Shown piece by piece: positions 44,088 through 52,540 of a stretch of DNA of 64,000 bases. Origin of the DNA: JALZKA01 sp963753385. GTDB lineage: Bacteria > Actinomycetota > Thermoleophilia > Solirubrobacterales > 70-9. A model generated the notes under the pieces. The model searched no databases, had not been told where the DNA came from, and worked only from the letters and a program-made list of their open reading frames with translations. Where the stretch lies: contig CAVWCC010000013.1 of NCBI GenBank assembly GCA_963753385.1, positions 62,001 through 126,000 of the forward strand. The letters are read 5' to 3'. Positions within the stretch are counted from its first letter, which is position 1, and each line of letters starts with the position of its first letter. The translations under genes were made by a program, and so were the position numbers.

Positions 44088-44980
44088 TGCCCGAGGATCG
44101 GCACATGCCGGGCCTCCGACCCGAACGCGACGGATATATCCCCGGCGTTCCCTGCGCTGTGGATACGAGTCAGCCCGACCCGGAGGCGGCGGTCGACTTC
44201 TATGGCGGCCTATTCGGCTGGGAGTTCGAGGACGTGATGCCGCCGGAATCGGAGCGCAGGTACTACGTCGCCCGGCTACGGGGCCTGGACGTGGCCGCGG
44301 TCGGGTCGACCCCTGTAGGCGGGCCGCAGACTGCGATCTGGAACACGTACTTCTGGGTCGATAGTGCCGACGAGACCGCCTCCAAGGTCCGCGATGCCGG
44401 CGGAAGTGTCGTCAGCGAGCCGGTCGACGTTCCGCCGAACGCAGGCCGGACGGCCGTTTTCACCGATACAGAGGGAGCCGTGTTCCGCGCCTGGCAGGCG
44501 AAGGAGAACAAGGGCGCGCAACTCGTCAATGAGCCGGGTTCGCTAAACCTCAACGGCCTCAACACCCGCGATGTGAAGGGCGCGATTGCCTTTTACGGGT
44601 CGGTGTTCGGCTGGCGCACCATCGACGTGAACGGGTTCGAGATGTGGACCCTTCCCGGCTTCGGAGACTTTCTAGAGCGCGACAACCCCGACCTCCGCAA
44701 GCAGATGGCGGACGCGGACGCACCTAACGGTTTCGAAGACGTCGTCGCGAGCGTCAATCCGATCCCTGACGACCAGCCCGAGACGCCGGTGCACTGGAGC
44801 GTCACCTTTGCGGTCGAAGACGCCGACGCCACGGCCGCTAAGGCCGCCGAGCTCGGCGGAACAGTGATCGTCCGGCCCTTCGACGCCCCCTGGGTCCGGA
44901 TGACCGTCATTGCCGACCCGCAGGGCGCGACGTTCATCGCGAGCAAGTTCGCGCCAGAGAACAAGGACCTCAGCGGCTAG
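44087..44980 (+). CDS. Tandem VOC (glyoxalase/bleomycin resistance fold) protein
   Basis: A 297-residue protein of two vicinal-oxygen-chelate modules: AVDTSQPDPEAAVDFYGGLF with GWEFED (residues 25-50), then SLNLNGLNTRDVKGAIAFYG with SVFGWRTIDV (150-180). The pattern resembles the mycobacterial CFP32/Rv0577 group. Classical metal ligands are only partly visible, so activity is uncertain. The ATG shares its A with the kinase stop (TAATG), indicating coupling to the CBS-kinase operon. Confidence 0.88.
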   Translation: MPEDRHMPGLRPERDGYIPGVPCAVDTSQPDPEAAVDFYGGLFGWEFEDVMPPESERRYYVARLRGLDVAAVGSTPVGGPQTAIWNTYFWVDSADETASKVRDAGGSVVSEPVDVPPNAGRTAVFTDTEGAVFRAWQAKENKGAQLVNEPGSLNLNGLNTRDVKGAIAFYGSVFGWRTIDVNGFEMWTLPGFGDFLERDNPDLRKQMADADAPNGFEDVVASVNPIPDDQPETPVHWSVTFAVEDADATAAKAAELGGTVIVRPFDAPWVRMTVIADPQGATFIASKFAPENKDLSG

Positions 44981-44992
44981 GGCCAGGAAGCG

Positions 44993-45636
44993 CTAGGCGA
45001 GCGCGCGCGTGCCGGTCGCGACGCCCTCGCTCTCGCGAACCCCGAACCGCCAGCCCAGCTCAGCCCACCGCTCGAGGATCTCGCGCTCGCCGCGCCGGTT
45101 CGCGTCGTCGAGGATCACCATCGCGCCCGGGCTGAGCCGCGGCTCGAGCGCGGGCAGCGCCGGGTAGCGGCTTCGCTCCATGCCCTCGCCGTAGCCGGGC
45201 GGGCCGTCGACCAGGAGCAGCTCGATCGCCTCCGGAAGCTCGGCCACCGCCCGTTCCGCGTACCAGGGCGCGTCGTCGAGCGCGAGCGGGTGCGGCCTCG
45301 AGCGGCGCCTCGATCAGCCGCGCGACGTGGGTCAGGCCCTCTTGCTTCAGCTGCGAGCGCACGACTCCAGCCCAGTCCGGGTCGTGCTCGAGCGCCGTCA
45401 GCCGGCCCTCGCGCTCGCGCATCAGGCGGGCGAGCACGATCGTGCTGACGCCCGATCCGAGCTCGACGATCTCGCGTGCGGTCGGCGAGCACGATCTCGT
45501 TGCAGACGACGACCAGCGCCGCGGGCCGCAGCGCGCCCTCGGTCCAGGGGAGGTACCCGCCGGCATCGAGCAGCGGCCGCAGGATCTCCAGCGCCTCCAG
45601 GTCGGCGGCGTCCCAGTCGCGCGCGCCCGGCGCCAC
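44993..45636 (-). CDS. Class I SAM-dependent methyltransferase, frameshifted
   Basis: Pieces in three frames form one methyltransferase: WDAADLEALEILRPLLDAGG, then EIVELGSGVSTIVLARLMRE (the SAM motif I with GSG), LTALEHDPDWAGVVRSQLK (motif II) and, in the last frame, ELLLVDGPPGYGEGMERSRY and GAMVILDDANRRGEREILE. The order suits a Methyltransf_24/FkbM-like small-molecule or sugar methyltransferase. Frameshifts lie near 45480 and 45285. GTG 45636 lies seven bases after the stop of the enoyl-CoA hydratase gene on the same strand. Confidence 0.65.
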
Positions 45637-45642
45637 CTCGGC

Positions 45643-46441
45643 CTACTTGCCGGTGAAGTTCGGCTCGCGCTTCTGCATGAAGGCGAGCACGCCCTCGATG
45701 AAGTCCGCGGACTGCGCCCTGCTCGCCCTGGAAGTCCGCCTCGGCCTCGAGCTGCCCGTGCAGGTCGGCGTAGACGCGTCGGTTGATCAGGGCCTTGCCG
45801 TTGGCGTAGGCCTTGGTCGGGCCCTTCGCCAGCCGCTCGAGGAGCGCGTCGGCCTCGGGGCGCGAGATCGTCGTCGGTGACGACGCGGTTGACGAGCCCC
45901 CAGTTCAGCGCCTCGAGGGCATGGACGCGCTCGCCCAGCATCATCATCTCCGTCGCGCGCGCGAGCCCGATCCGCGCCGGGCACGAAGGCGGTCGAGCCG
46001 CCATCGGGGACGAGGCCGATGTTCACGAACGCGAGCAGGAAGTAGGACGACTCGGCGGCGAGCACGAGGTCGGCCGAGAGCGCGAGCGAGCAGCCGATGC
46101 CGACCGCCGGGACCGTTGACCGCGGAGATCACCGGCTTCGGCATCTCGCGGATACCGGTGATGATCGGGTGGTAGCGCTCCTTCAGCCGGGCGCGCAGGT
46201 CGGGCAGCCCGTCCGATCCCTCCTCGCGCGGCTCCGAGAGGTCGGCGCCGGACGAGAACGCGCGGCCGGCGCCGGTGATCAGGACGGCGCGGACCGACTC
46301 GTCGGCGGCGATGTCCTCGACCGCCTTGCGCAGGTCGAGCCCGAGCTGCAGGTTCCAGGCGTTGAGCTTGTCGGGGCGGTTGAGGGTGACCGTCGCGGCG
46401 CCGTCAGCGATCGCGAGGTCGATCGTTTCGAAGTCAGTCAT
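45643..46441 (-). CDS. Enoyl-CoA hydratase/isomerase, frameshifted
   Basis: A crotonase-superfamily protein in at least four frame pieces. TVTLNRPDKLNAWNLQLGLD, then LITGAGRAFSSGADLSEPRE (oxyanion hole 1) open it; ESSYFLLAFVNIGLVPDGGS (the acidic catalytic region) follows near 46025, RIGLARATEMMMLGERVHAL near 45950 and the end FIEGVLAFMQKREPNFTGK near 45645-45700. Frameshifts lie near 46120, 45985, 45860 and 45720. All expected motifs are present. It hydrates enoyl-CoA in beta-oxidation. ATG 46441 lies next to copy 3 of the structured element, which is in the opposite orientation. Confidence 0.75.
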
Positions 46442-46452
46442 CGGCGGACTCT

Positions 46453-46497
46453 TGAGCGACGCAAGTCGCGAAAGCATGTGGGCCTCCCTGGTAAGGG
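46453..46497 (+). promoter_or_regulatory. Two-hairpin structured element, copy 3
   Basis: TGAGCGAC, hairpin 1 GCGAC-GCAA-GTCGC with a GNRA loop, GAAAGCATGTGGGCCT, then hairpin 2 CCCT-GGTA-AGGG (46486-46497), with ATG 46505 seven bases later. It is in the 61-bp gap between two minus-strand genes and reads on the plus strand, where no convincing gene follows. It may be an orphan copy, an antisense regulator or a DNA repeat working in either orientation. Confidence 0.55.
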
Positions 46498-46502
46498 CAT
46501 CT

Positions 46503-49430
46503 CTATGCGGAGACTGACGTCTTGGTCAGTTCGTTGTAGGCGCCGTCCTCCCCCAGCGCGAACGCTCGGCCCTTGCGGCCGTCGGGGATGCCCATTGCCT
46601 GAAGGCCGCTGTGCACGGGGCGGTACCACGTCGTCACCGGGATCTCTTCGACGACGCGCACATAGGCGGGCCGCTCATCGGGCCGGAGCACCTGGAGCGC
46701 CTCGCTGACGTCGGCCGCGTCGATCTCGTGCCCGTCGCGGAGCGTCACCGCGCCGATCGCGATCGCGCCGCCGGCATCGGGATCGCGAATGCCGAAGCAC
46801 AGCGCGAGGTCCACCGCGGGCAGCGCCCAGAGTGCGTCGCGGATCGGAGTGGGAGGGACCGGCCCGTGCGCAGTGCGGATCAGCGCCGAGATCGAGTCGA
46901 GCAGCCAGAAGTCGCCGTCGGGGTCCTTGCGGAACAGGTCGCCGGTCGCGAGCCAGGCGTCGTCGGGGCGAAAGACGCCCCGCAGGGGCGTGTCGAGCGA
47001 TGCGTTCATGTCCGCGTCCACCTCGGCGACGAGGACGCCGACCTCGTTGGTGTCGCACTCGCGGGCGAATCCGCTGGGAGTCGCCTCGAGGCCCTTCTCG
47101 AGGTCGAGGGCGGCGATCTTCACCCGGGCCGAGCCGGGCAGCGGCCTGCCCATCGCGCCGATCTTCTGGCCGGAGACGTTCGCCAGCACCACCTCGCCCT
47201 GGGTGGATGCGTAGAACTCGACGACGCCGGCCGGGGCGAAGCGCTCGAGCACTCGCTTCCACAGCTCCTTCGGCATCCCCGATCCCATGAACAGCCGCAC
47301 GGGGTGGTGGCGCTCGTTCGGATGGGGCGGCGCCTCGACGAGGTCGCGCAGCATCGTCCAGGTGTACGAGCCCACCGTGACGCCGTAGCGGCGAACCTCG
47401 TCCCAGAACGTCGACGGGTCGAAGTCGCGCGCGAGCGCGATCCGGGCGCCGCCGGCGATCGCTCCGCCCAGGCTCACCATCAGGCCCGAGGGGTGGTAGA
47501 CGGGGGTGACGCTGTAGACGGTGTCGGCGTCCGAGAGCGCCGCCGACGAAGCCGTGCCCAGCGCCGACAGAATCCAGCGGCGGTTCGTGATCCGGTTTGG
47601 GCGAGTTCGCTTGCCCTCGCCGGTGAAGAGGATGAACGCGAGGTCGCGGGCGCGGCCCGGGTTCGGCTTGTACCAGCCGGGCAGCTCGACCGCGTCGGGG
47701 TCGATCCGCTCCATGTCGACGACATCGGGGCCGAGGTCGCGCGGCTTTGCGCCGCCGCCCAGCACCAGGACCTGGACGCCGGCCTTACCGGCCCCGGCCA
47801 TGTGCTCGGGGTCGGCGACGACCCGGTTGATCTCGCCAAGCTCGGCCTCGCGCGCCACGTCGCCGTCCGGGCGCATCAGCACGGCGACCGCACCCAGCCG
47901 GTTGAGGGCGGCGACCACGGTCAGCGCCGTCGGGCGCGGCTCCATCAGGACGCCGACGTGCTCGCCCTGGTGGATGCCGACCGAGATCAGGCCGCTCACG
48001 ATCGAGTCGATCCGGTGCTTCGCGGCGGCGTGCGTGTGGGCCCGGTCCTCGAACAGGAAGAACACCTGGTCGGGATGCTCGTCCGCCTGCTCATCCAGGA
48101 GCTTGCCGAGCGAGATCCGGGTCCGTGGCCGCACCTGGTCCAGGCGGATCAGGCGCGGGATCTGGCTGAACGCCTCCTCGCCCAGGGCGCGCAGCGTGCG
48201 CGAGGTCCGGCCGACGCCGGAGACGACTGACCGGGCGAGGCTCGAGCCGACGCCCGCCGCGAGCCCCAGCCCGTAGCCGGCCCGGGCGCCCGCCCCCGGT
48301 CGCTCGTCCAGCTCGGCGGCGACCTCGGAGCGGCGGATCTGATCGGGCAGCTCGGCGCCCTCGTCGCGCCACCGGGTCCAGGCGGCCACGGTCGGCCAGG
48401 TCGCTGCGTTCGAGGCCGAGCCGACGACCAGGCCGAAGTGGCCGGCGCGGAGCGCGAGCTCATAGATGTCGGCGCGGGGCGCGGCGCGGACGATCGCGCG
48501 GACCGCGGGCGCGGGTGCGAGCTCGTCGACCTCGCCGACCACGGTCAGGATCGGACAGTCGATGTCGGCCAGGGTCACCAGGCGGTCGTCGATCACGAAG
48601 CCGCCCTCGAGCATCCGGTTGTGGGCGATGAACTGGCGCATGAAGTCTGCGAGCGCAGGGCCGGGCCATGCGACCCAGCCCTCGGCCTGGAGGAACCGCC
48701 GTTGCCGCTCGCGCGGCAGGAGCGCCTCGCGGTCATGGAGCTGCCGGACGAAGTCCACCTGCTGGCGGGCGGCCTTCACCGGGTCGAGCATCCGGAACCC
48801 GAGCCGGGACATCCACGCGGGAACGGCGTTCCGCGCGAGCGTGGAGTCGGCGAGGACACCCGCGATCCGGGAAGCGACCTCCTCGGGGATCCCGAGTGGC
48901 ATCGCCGCCGCCGTGTCGACCGGGCTGCCGAAGGTGATCAGGCTCGCGATCCCCTCGCCGCGGCGCAGCGCGGCGGCCTGGTAGCAGAACATCCCACCCT
49001 GCGAGTAGCCGCCGAGGTGCACGTCCCGCCCGGTGACTTCCCGGACCCGGTCGGCAGCGTCGGAGACGGCGAGGACATGGTCGGTGAGGTTGCGCTCGAG
49101 CCCGCCCTCCTCACGCTCGGGCGCGCCGAAGTCCACCACCCAGGGATCGACCCCGTTGGCGTGGAGCGTGCCCACCGCCGTCGAGCTCGGGGAGACGTCG
49201 TAGACCTCTGCCGCGAGCATCATCGGCGGCACGAGCACGACCGGCGACCCCGCGTTCTCCTGGTCCGGGAAGTAGCGCCGAAGGCGGTAGATCGGGCGCT
49301 CGGCCACCACCTCGAAGGGGGAGGCCTCCTCACCTGTCTCGAGGCCGCCGAAGCGCGCCACCTCGAGCGCGTTCTGCGCCGCGGCGGCGACCCGGTTGAG
49401 CGGGCTGGTGATCGTGCTGCGTACGTCCAC
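46503..49430 (-). CDS. PhaC-like alpha/beta hydrolase fused to an acyl-CoA synthetase (AMP-binding) domain
   Basis: A 975-residue two-domain protein. Residues 1-370 resemble PHA synthase/alpha-beta hydrolases: a lipase box GGYSQGGMFCYQ (Ser near 143 where PhaC has Cys), Asp in VVGEVDELAP and His in LRAGHFGLVVG. After a Gly/Ala linker an acyl-CoA synthetase fold starts near 430 (LGKLLDEQADEHPDQVFFLF). FYASTQGE and WLATGDLFRKDPDGD (TGD) are present, but the ATP loop is degenerate (LFTGEGKRTRPN) and the A10 Lys expected in PKTxSGK is absent (VTTWYRPVHSGL). The hydrolase looks active; adenylation activity is doubtful. GTG 49430 is used. Confidence 0.85.
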   Translation of the reverse strand: MDVRSTITSPLNRVAAAAQNALEVARFGGLETGEEASPFEVVAERPIYRLRRYFPDQENAGSPVVLVPPMMLAAEVYDVSPSSTAVGTLHANGVDPWVVDFGAPEREEGGLERNLTDHVLAVSDAADRVREVTGRDVHLGGYSQGGMFCYQAAALRRGEGIASLITFGSPVDTAAAMPLGIPEEVASRIAGVLADSTLARNAVPAWMSRLGFRMLDPVKAARQQVDFVRQLHDREALLPRERQRRFLQAEGWVAWPGPALADFMRQFIAHNRMLEGGFVIDDRLVTLADIDCPILTVVGEVDELAPAPAVRAIVRAAPRADIYELALRAGHFGLVVGSASNAATWPTVAAWTRWRDEGAELPDQIRRSEVAAELDERPGAGARAGYGLGLAAGVGSSLARSVVSGVGRTSRTLRALGEEAFSQIPRLIRLDQVRPRTRISLGKLLDEQADEHPDQVFFLFEDRAHTHAAAKHRIDSIVSGLISVGIHQGEHVGVLMEPRPTALTVVAALNRLGAVAVLMRPDGDVAREAELGEINRVVADPEHMAGAGKAGVQVLVLGGGAKPRDLGPDVVDMERIDPDAVELPGWYKPNPGRARDLAFILFTGEGKRTRPNRITNRRWILSALGTASSAALSDADTVYSVTPVYHPSGLMVSLGGAIAGGARIALARDFDPSTFWDEVRRYGVTVGSYTWTMLRDLVEAPPHPNERHHPVRLFMGSGMPKELWKRVLERFAPAGVVEFYASTQGEVVLANVSGQKIGAMGRPLPGSARVKIAALDLEKGLEATPSGFARECDTNEVGVLVAEVDADMNASLDTPLRGVFRPDDAWLATGDLFRKDPDGDFWLLDSISALIRTAHGPVPPTPIRDALWALPAVDLALCFGIRDPDAGGAIAIGAVTLRDGHEIDAADVSEALQVLRPDERPAYVRVVEEIPVTTWYRPVHSGLQAMGIPDGRKGRAFALGEDGAYNELTKTSVSA

Positions 49431-49454
49431 GACTGCTCGATCCTAGATGAGCAG

Positions 49455-49520
49455 TAGGTTCCGCCGATGCGCCTAGTGAGGCGGAGTGCGAAGCACGAAG
49501 CCGAGCCGCGCCGTTGTTGA
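49455..49520 (+). other. TAGGTT -10 box followed by a 17-codon leader ORF
   Basis: TAGGTT (49455-49460) ends six bases before ATG 49467, which opens a short frame (MRLVRRSAKHEAEPRRC) ending at TGA 49518-49520. That stop overlaps TTG 49514 of the membrane protein. It may be a leaderless upstream peptide coupled to the next gene, or the true N-terminus separated by an indel. Confidence 0.4.
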
Positions 49521-50110
49521 GGCGCCATGTTCAGGGGGCCGGTCAGCGAGCCGTCGCCTGGCTGGCTCTGGCGGTATGTCTGGGGCTGTTCGGCGCGGCC
49601 TGCGACCAGTTCCACGTGCAGGCGGGGCTGCTCAGCTACCCGGACCCGTGGCTGTGGGACCAGGCGGCATGGGTACCGGTCAACTTCGCCGTCCTCCTGA
49701 CCGGGCTCGTGCTCGCGACGATCCCGCTGACCCGTGTGGCAGGTGCGCGCGGCGTCGCGGGACCGAGCGACCGGCGCCTGCTCGCCGACCTCTCCTGGTT
49801 CGTCGGCGCCTACGCGATCAGCGGGCTGCTGGCGCCGGACCATCCGGACGCGCTCGCGATCGCGTACGTCGCGGTCTGGATCCCGCGTATCGCGCTGCGC
49901 GAGGAGCGCGCGTTCCTCTACCCGTTCGGCATCGCGCTGGCGCTGGCGGGTTGTCTCGTGGAGGCGGCCGAGATCAAGCTCGGCTGGTTCTCCTACGCCG
50001 ATCCCGACGTGATCGGCGTTCCGTTCTGGCTGGCCGGGATCTACCTCCACGGTGCTCCGCTCGCGTTCGGCGCCGCCCGCCGGATCGACGCCGCGCTCAG
50101 CCCGCGCTGA
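49514..50110 (+). CDS. Polytopic membrane protein of unknown function with an internal repeat
   Basis: A 198-residue protein with four to five hydrophobic segments. Two similar blocks are visible: VQAGLLSYPDPWLWDQAAWV (about 35-55) and IKLGWFSYADPDVIGVPFWL (about 155-175), sharing GxxSYxDP followed by a Trp; this implies an internal duplication. I do not recognise the family with confidence; the repeated motif vaguely recalls small membrane proteins near carotenoid genes. TTG 49514 is the only start near the first helix, without a clear ribosome binding site. Confidence 0.6.
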   Translation: MLRRHVQGAGQRAVAWLALAVCLGLFGAACDQFHVQAGLLSYPDPWLWDQAAWVPVNFAVLLTGLVLATIPLTRVAGARGVAGPSDRRLLADLSWFVGAYAISGLLAPDHPDALAIAYVAVWIPRIALREERAFLYPFGIALALAGCLVEAAEIKLGWFSYADPDVIGVPFWLAGIYLHGAPLAFGAARRIDAALSPR

Positions 50111-50146
50111 CGATCCGGTGGATCTCACCGACCTCCTGGCGGTTGC

Positions 50147-51463
50147 TTACCCGATCGGTGCCCGACCGCCCGAGGCCCGCTCGGCGGCGGCGAGCAGCTC
50201 GTCGCGGAAGTCGGGGTGGGCGATCGCGGCCAGCGCCTCGCCGCGCTGGTGGACCGTCTTGCCCTGGAGCTCGGCGGCCCCGTGCTCGGTGACGACCACA
50301 TCGACCTGGTGGCGCGGGGTGGTGATCACCGCGCCCGCCTCGAACCACGGCACGATGCGTGAGCGGAGCTCGCCGTCCTGTTCGTACGTCGAGGGGAAGC
50401 AGAGCAGCGCGCGGTCCTCGAGGTCGAGCGCCGGCCCCGCGATGAAGTCCTCGTGACCGCCGATGCCCGAGAACTGGGCGCCGCCGATCGTGTCGGCGAC
50501 GACCTGGCCGTGGATGTCGATCGCGAGCGCGCCGTTGATCGTGATCATCTTCGCGTTGCGCGCGATCGCCTCGGCCGAGTTCACGAGGTCGACCGGCAGG
50601 AACGCGACGTCGCGGTTCTCGTGGAGCCAGCCGTAGAGCGCCTCGCTGCCGGCGGCGAACGTCGCCACTGACACTCCCTCGTAGGAGCCCTTGTGCGCGT
50701 TCGAGACCTTGCCGGCCTCGTGCAGGGCCATCAGGCCGTTGGTGAACATCTCCGAATGCACGCCGTAGTCGCCAGCGCCCGAATTCGCGAGCTCCGCCGC
50801 GATCGCCGACGGGATCGTGCCGATCCCGGTCTGCAGCGTCGCGCCGTCGGGGACGAACGCGGCGGCGTGCCGCGCGATCGCGCGGTCGGCCTCACCGGGC
50901 TCGGCGTCGGGCAACGGCAGCGGCGCGCCGTCCGACTCGACGAGGACGTCGACCGCGTCGACGTGCAGCGCGTGGCGGTGGTCGGGCTCGACGCCGTAGG
51001 TCCGCGGGAACTTCTCCGAGACCTCGACTACGAGCACGCGCGCCGGATCCTCCGCGGCGCGGATCAGCTCGACCGAGGTGCCGCCGGCGTGCAACGAGAG
51101 CGAGCACCAACCGTCTGAGTCCGGTGGCGCGGCCGCCGTCGCCATCACGCGCGGCGCCTGCTCCTCGAGCAGCGGCGCGAACCGACGGAAGTCCGCCGGG
51201 GCGAAGCTCAAGTTCGCGCCCTGGTCACGCAGCGCCCGCTCGAAGGGGCCGTAGAAGCCCGAGAGGTAGTGGACCTTCTTGTTGCTGAACAGGTTGGTCC
51301 CGACGCCGAGCAGGGCGCCGTAGACCCGCAGGTCCTCCCAGTCCTGGCGCTCCCCGAGCGCCGCCATGAACTCCGGCGGCTGCCCCGTGGCCAGCGGAAT
51401 CCCAAGCGTGTCGGTTGCACGAACGCGCTCGGCAGCCCCCGCGGCGGACAGACGCTCAGTCAC
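50147..51463 (-). CDS. Acetyl-CoA hydrolase / CoA-transferase (Cat1/4-hydroxybutyrate type)
   Basis: A 438-residue class I CoA-transferase: LQTGIGTIPSAIAAELANSG is the CoA-binding motif near residue 215, GVHSEMFTNGLMALHEAG contains the catalytic Glu near 239, and FSGIGGHEDFIAGPALD the C-terminal signature near 333. These enzymes move CoA between acetyl-CoA and short-chain acids or hydrolyse acetyl-CoA. ATG 51463 is supported by TERLSAAGAAERV. Its stop faces the end of the membrane protein gene across 36 bp. Confidence 0.92.
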   Translation of the reverse strand: MTERLSAAGAAERVRATDTLGIPLATGQPPEFMAALGERQDWEDLRVYGALLGVGTNLFSNKKVHYLSGFYGPFERALRDQGANLSFAPADFRRFAPLLEEQAPRVMATAAAPPDSDGWCSLSLHAGGTSVELIRAAEDPARVLVVEVSEKFPRTYGVEPDHRHALHVDAVDVLVESDGAPLPLPDAEPGEADRAIARHAAAFVPDGATLQTGIGTIPSAIAAELANSGAGDYGVHSEMFTNGLMALHEAGKVSNAHKGSYEGVSVATFAAGSEALYGWLHENRDVAFLPVDLVNSAEAIARNAKMITINGALAIDIHGQVVADTIGGAQFSGIGGHEDFIAGPALDLEDRALLCFPSTYEQDGELRSRIVPWFEAGAVITTPRHQVDVVVTEHGAAELQGKTVHQRGEALAAIAHPDFRDELLAAAERASGGRAPIG

Positions 51464-51496
51464 GCGCGCACCCTACCCGTGGCGCCCCGTTCGTAG

Positions 51497-51537
51497 CGCT
51501 GCTGGATCGTGACTCTCAGCGCAACCGTTCCGCAGCG
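51497..51537 (+). repeat. 41-bp inverted repeat, left copy, at the end of the DUF559 gene
   Basis: Matches 36 of 41 bases of the reverse complement of 52404-52444. It covers the last codons and the stop of the DUF559 gene. The unit itself starts CGCTGC and ends GCAGCG, so it can fold into a hairpin, like a REP element. Confidence 0.75.
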
Positions 51538-52454
51538 CTTCGCTCTCCGGCAAGGGCGAGGCGGGCGTTTTCCGCGACCGCCTCGGGTTCACGAAAGACT
51601 TGGTACCAGCTGTACCGGCGCACCAGGTAGCCGAGGCGTCGGAGGAACAGGTCGCGCCGGTGGTCAACAAGGCGGCGTGCGGCCGACGAGTGGGCGGCCT
51701 TGCTGTCGAGCTCAACAATCACGCGCTCGTCGCGCCAGATCGCATCCACGCGATATGGCCCAATCCAGACGTTGGGCTCCGGGATCGGGAGTCCGTAGCG
51801 CTCACAGAGGAGCACGAACTCGTCCTCGAGCGGTGTTTCGGTTCGGGCTAGCTGTGGGAGGTGGGTTTCGAGCGCCTTCCGCAGCTTGGCGCTGCCGGGG
51901 CGTCCGCGGCCCATGGTGGAGGCCAAGGCCTCGACCTCCGCGTGGTGCCGGTAGTCGGCTTGGGCGAGGGCCTTTCTTAGCTCATGGAAGGACGCGTCGA
52001 TTGCGAAATCCACGAGCGTGCGGGCGACCGGTGTCACCGGAAGGCCCCGGTGGAACACCCTCTCCAGGCGCCGCGGATGATGCAGAACCAACCCTTCCGC
52101 GGGTTCGGTCCTGTGGGGAACACTGACGTGGATCTCAACTGGTGGGTTCGGGATCAGCCCCAGCCAGTGGGCACCGGTTGGATGGCTTAACGCTGCACCT
52201 TCGCCTGCGTAGAACAGCGCGGCGATCAGTTGTCCCCTGCTACCAATCTTCCGGTACCCCACCGCGTAGACGCCGGGGTAAAGGCGATGAAGCCGGCCTA
52301 GACGCACCCAGCGCGCTACGGCGAAACGATCGAGCCCGATCGCCCGCAGCTGACTCTCCTTGACTACGCCCTCCTGCCGAGCCGCGATCCGTGCGACGCG
52401 TCGCGCTGCGGAATCGTTGCGCCCAGAGTCACGATCCCGCAGCGGTGCTGGCAT
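51516..52454 (-). CDS. AbiEi-like / DUF559 protein (putative endonuclease-fold)
   Basis: A 312-residue protein: residues 10-70 are a helix-turn-helix of the AbiEi_4 type (RIAARQEGVVKESQLRAIGL followed by RLHRLYPGVYAVG), the middle is the AbiEi-like region (ALSHPTGAHWLGL, TPVARTLVDFAIDASF) and residues 225-300 form a DUF559 domain (DEFVLLCERYGLPIPEPNVW, VDAIWRDERVIVELDSKAAH), the fold of very-short-patch-repair-like endonucleases with Asp, Glu and Lys in place. AbiEi is the antitoxin half of a type IV abortive-infection system; no AbiEii toxin gene is adjacent. ATG 52454 is used. Both gene ends are inside inverted repeats, suggesting a mobile unit. Confidence 0.82.
   Translation of the reverse strand: MPAPLRDRDSGRNDSAARRVARIAARQEGVVKESQLRAIGLDRFAVARWVRLGRLHRLYPGVYAVGYRKIGSRGQLIAALFYAGEGAALSHPTGAHWLGLIPNPPVEIHVSVPHRTEPAEGLVLHHPRRLERVFHRGLPVTPVARTLVDFAIDASFHELRKALAQADYRHHAEVEALASTMGRGRPGSAKLRKALETHLPQLARTETPLEDEFVLLCERYGLPIPEPNVWIGPYRVDAIWRDERVIVELDSKAAHSSAARRLVDHRRDLFLRRLGYLVRRYSWYQVFREPEAVAENARLALAGERSAAERLR
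52404..52444 (-). repeat. 41-bp inverted repeat, right copy, at the start of the DUF559 gene
   Basis: The partner of the repeat at 51497. It is an imperfect palindrome by itself: CGCTGCGGGATCGT and ACGATTCCGCAGCG form a 14-bp stem with one wobble around a 13-base loop. It covers codons 4-17 of the DUF559 gene. Confidence 0.75.
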
Positions 52455-52527
52455 GCGCCCCAGGGTGGTGGTCCAGGACGCGCTGGTGGAGCGCGAAGCG
52501 TGCCTGGTGTGTGCTGCGGGCGTGGCG

Positions 52528-52533
52528 TAGGGT
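52528..52533 (+). promoter_or_regulatory. Candidate -10 box TAGGGT for the decarboxylase gene
   Basis: TAGGGT ends seven bases before GTG 52541 with no ribosome binding site between them, matching the leaderless arrangement seen elsewhere in the window. Confidence 0.45.
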
Positions 52534-52540
52534 GCGGAAC

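Noticed and set aside
46505..46708. A plus-strand protein started by ATG 46505 after element copy 3
   Set aside because: The frame is Arg/Pro-rich and antisense to the acyl-CoA synthetase domain, with no domain similarity.
51516..52454. A complete AbiE type IV toxin-antitoxin system
   Set aside because: Only the AbiEi-like/DUF559 protein is present; neighbours are a CoA-transferase and a decarboxylase, with no nucleotidyltransferase toxin gene.
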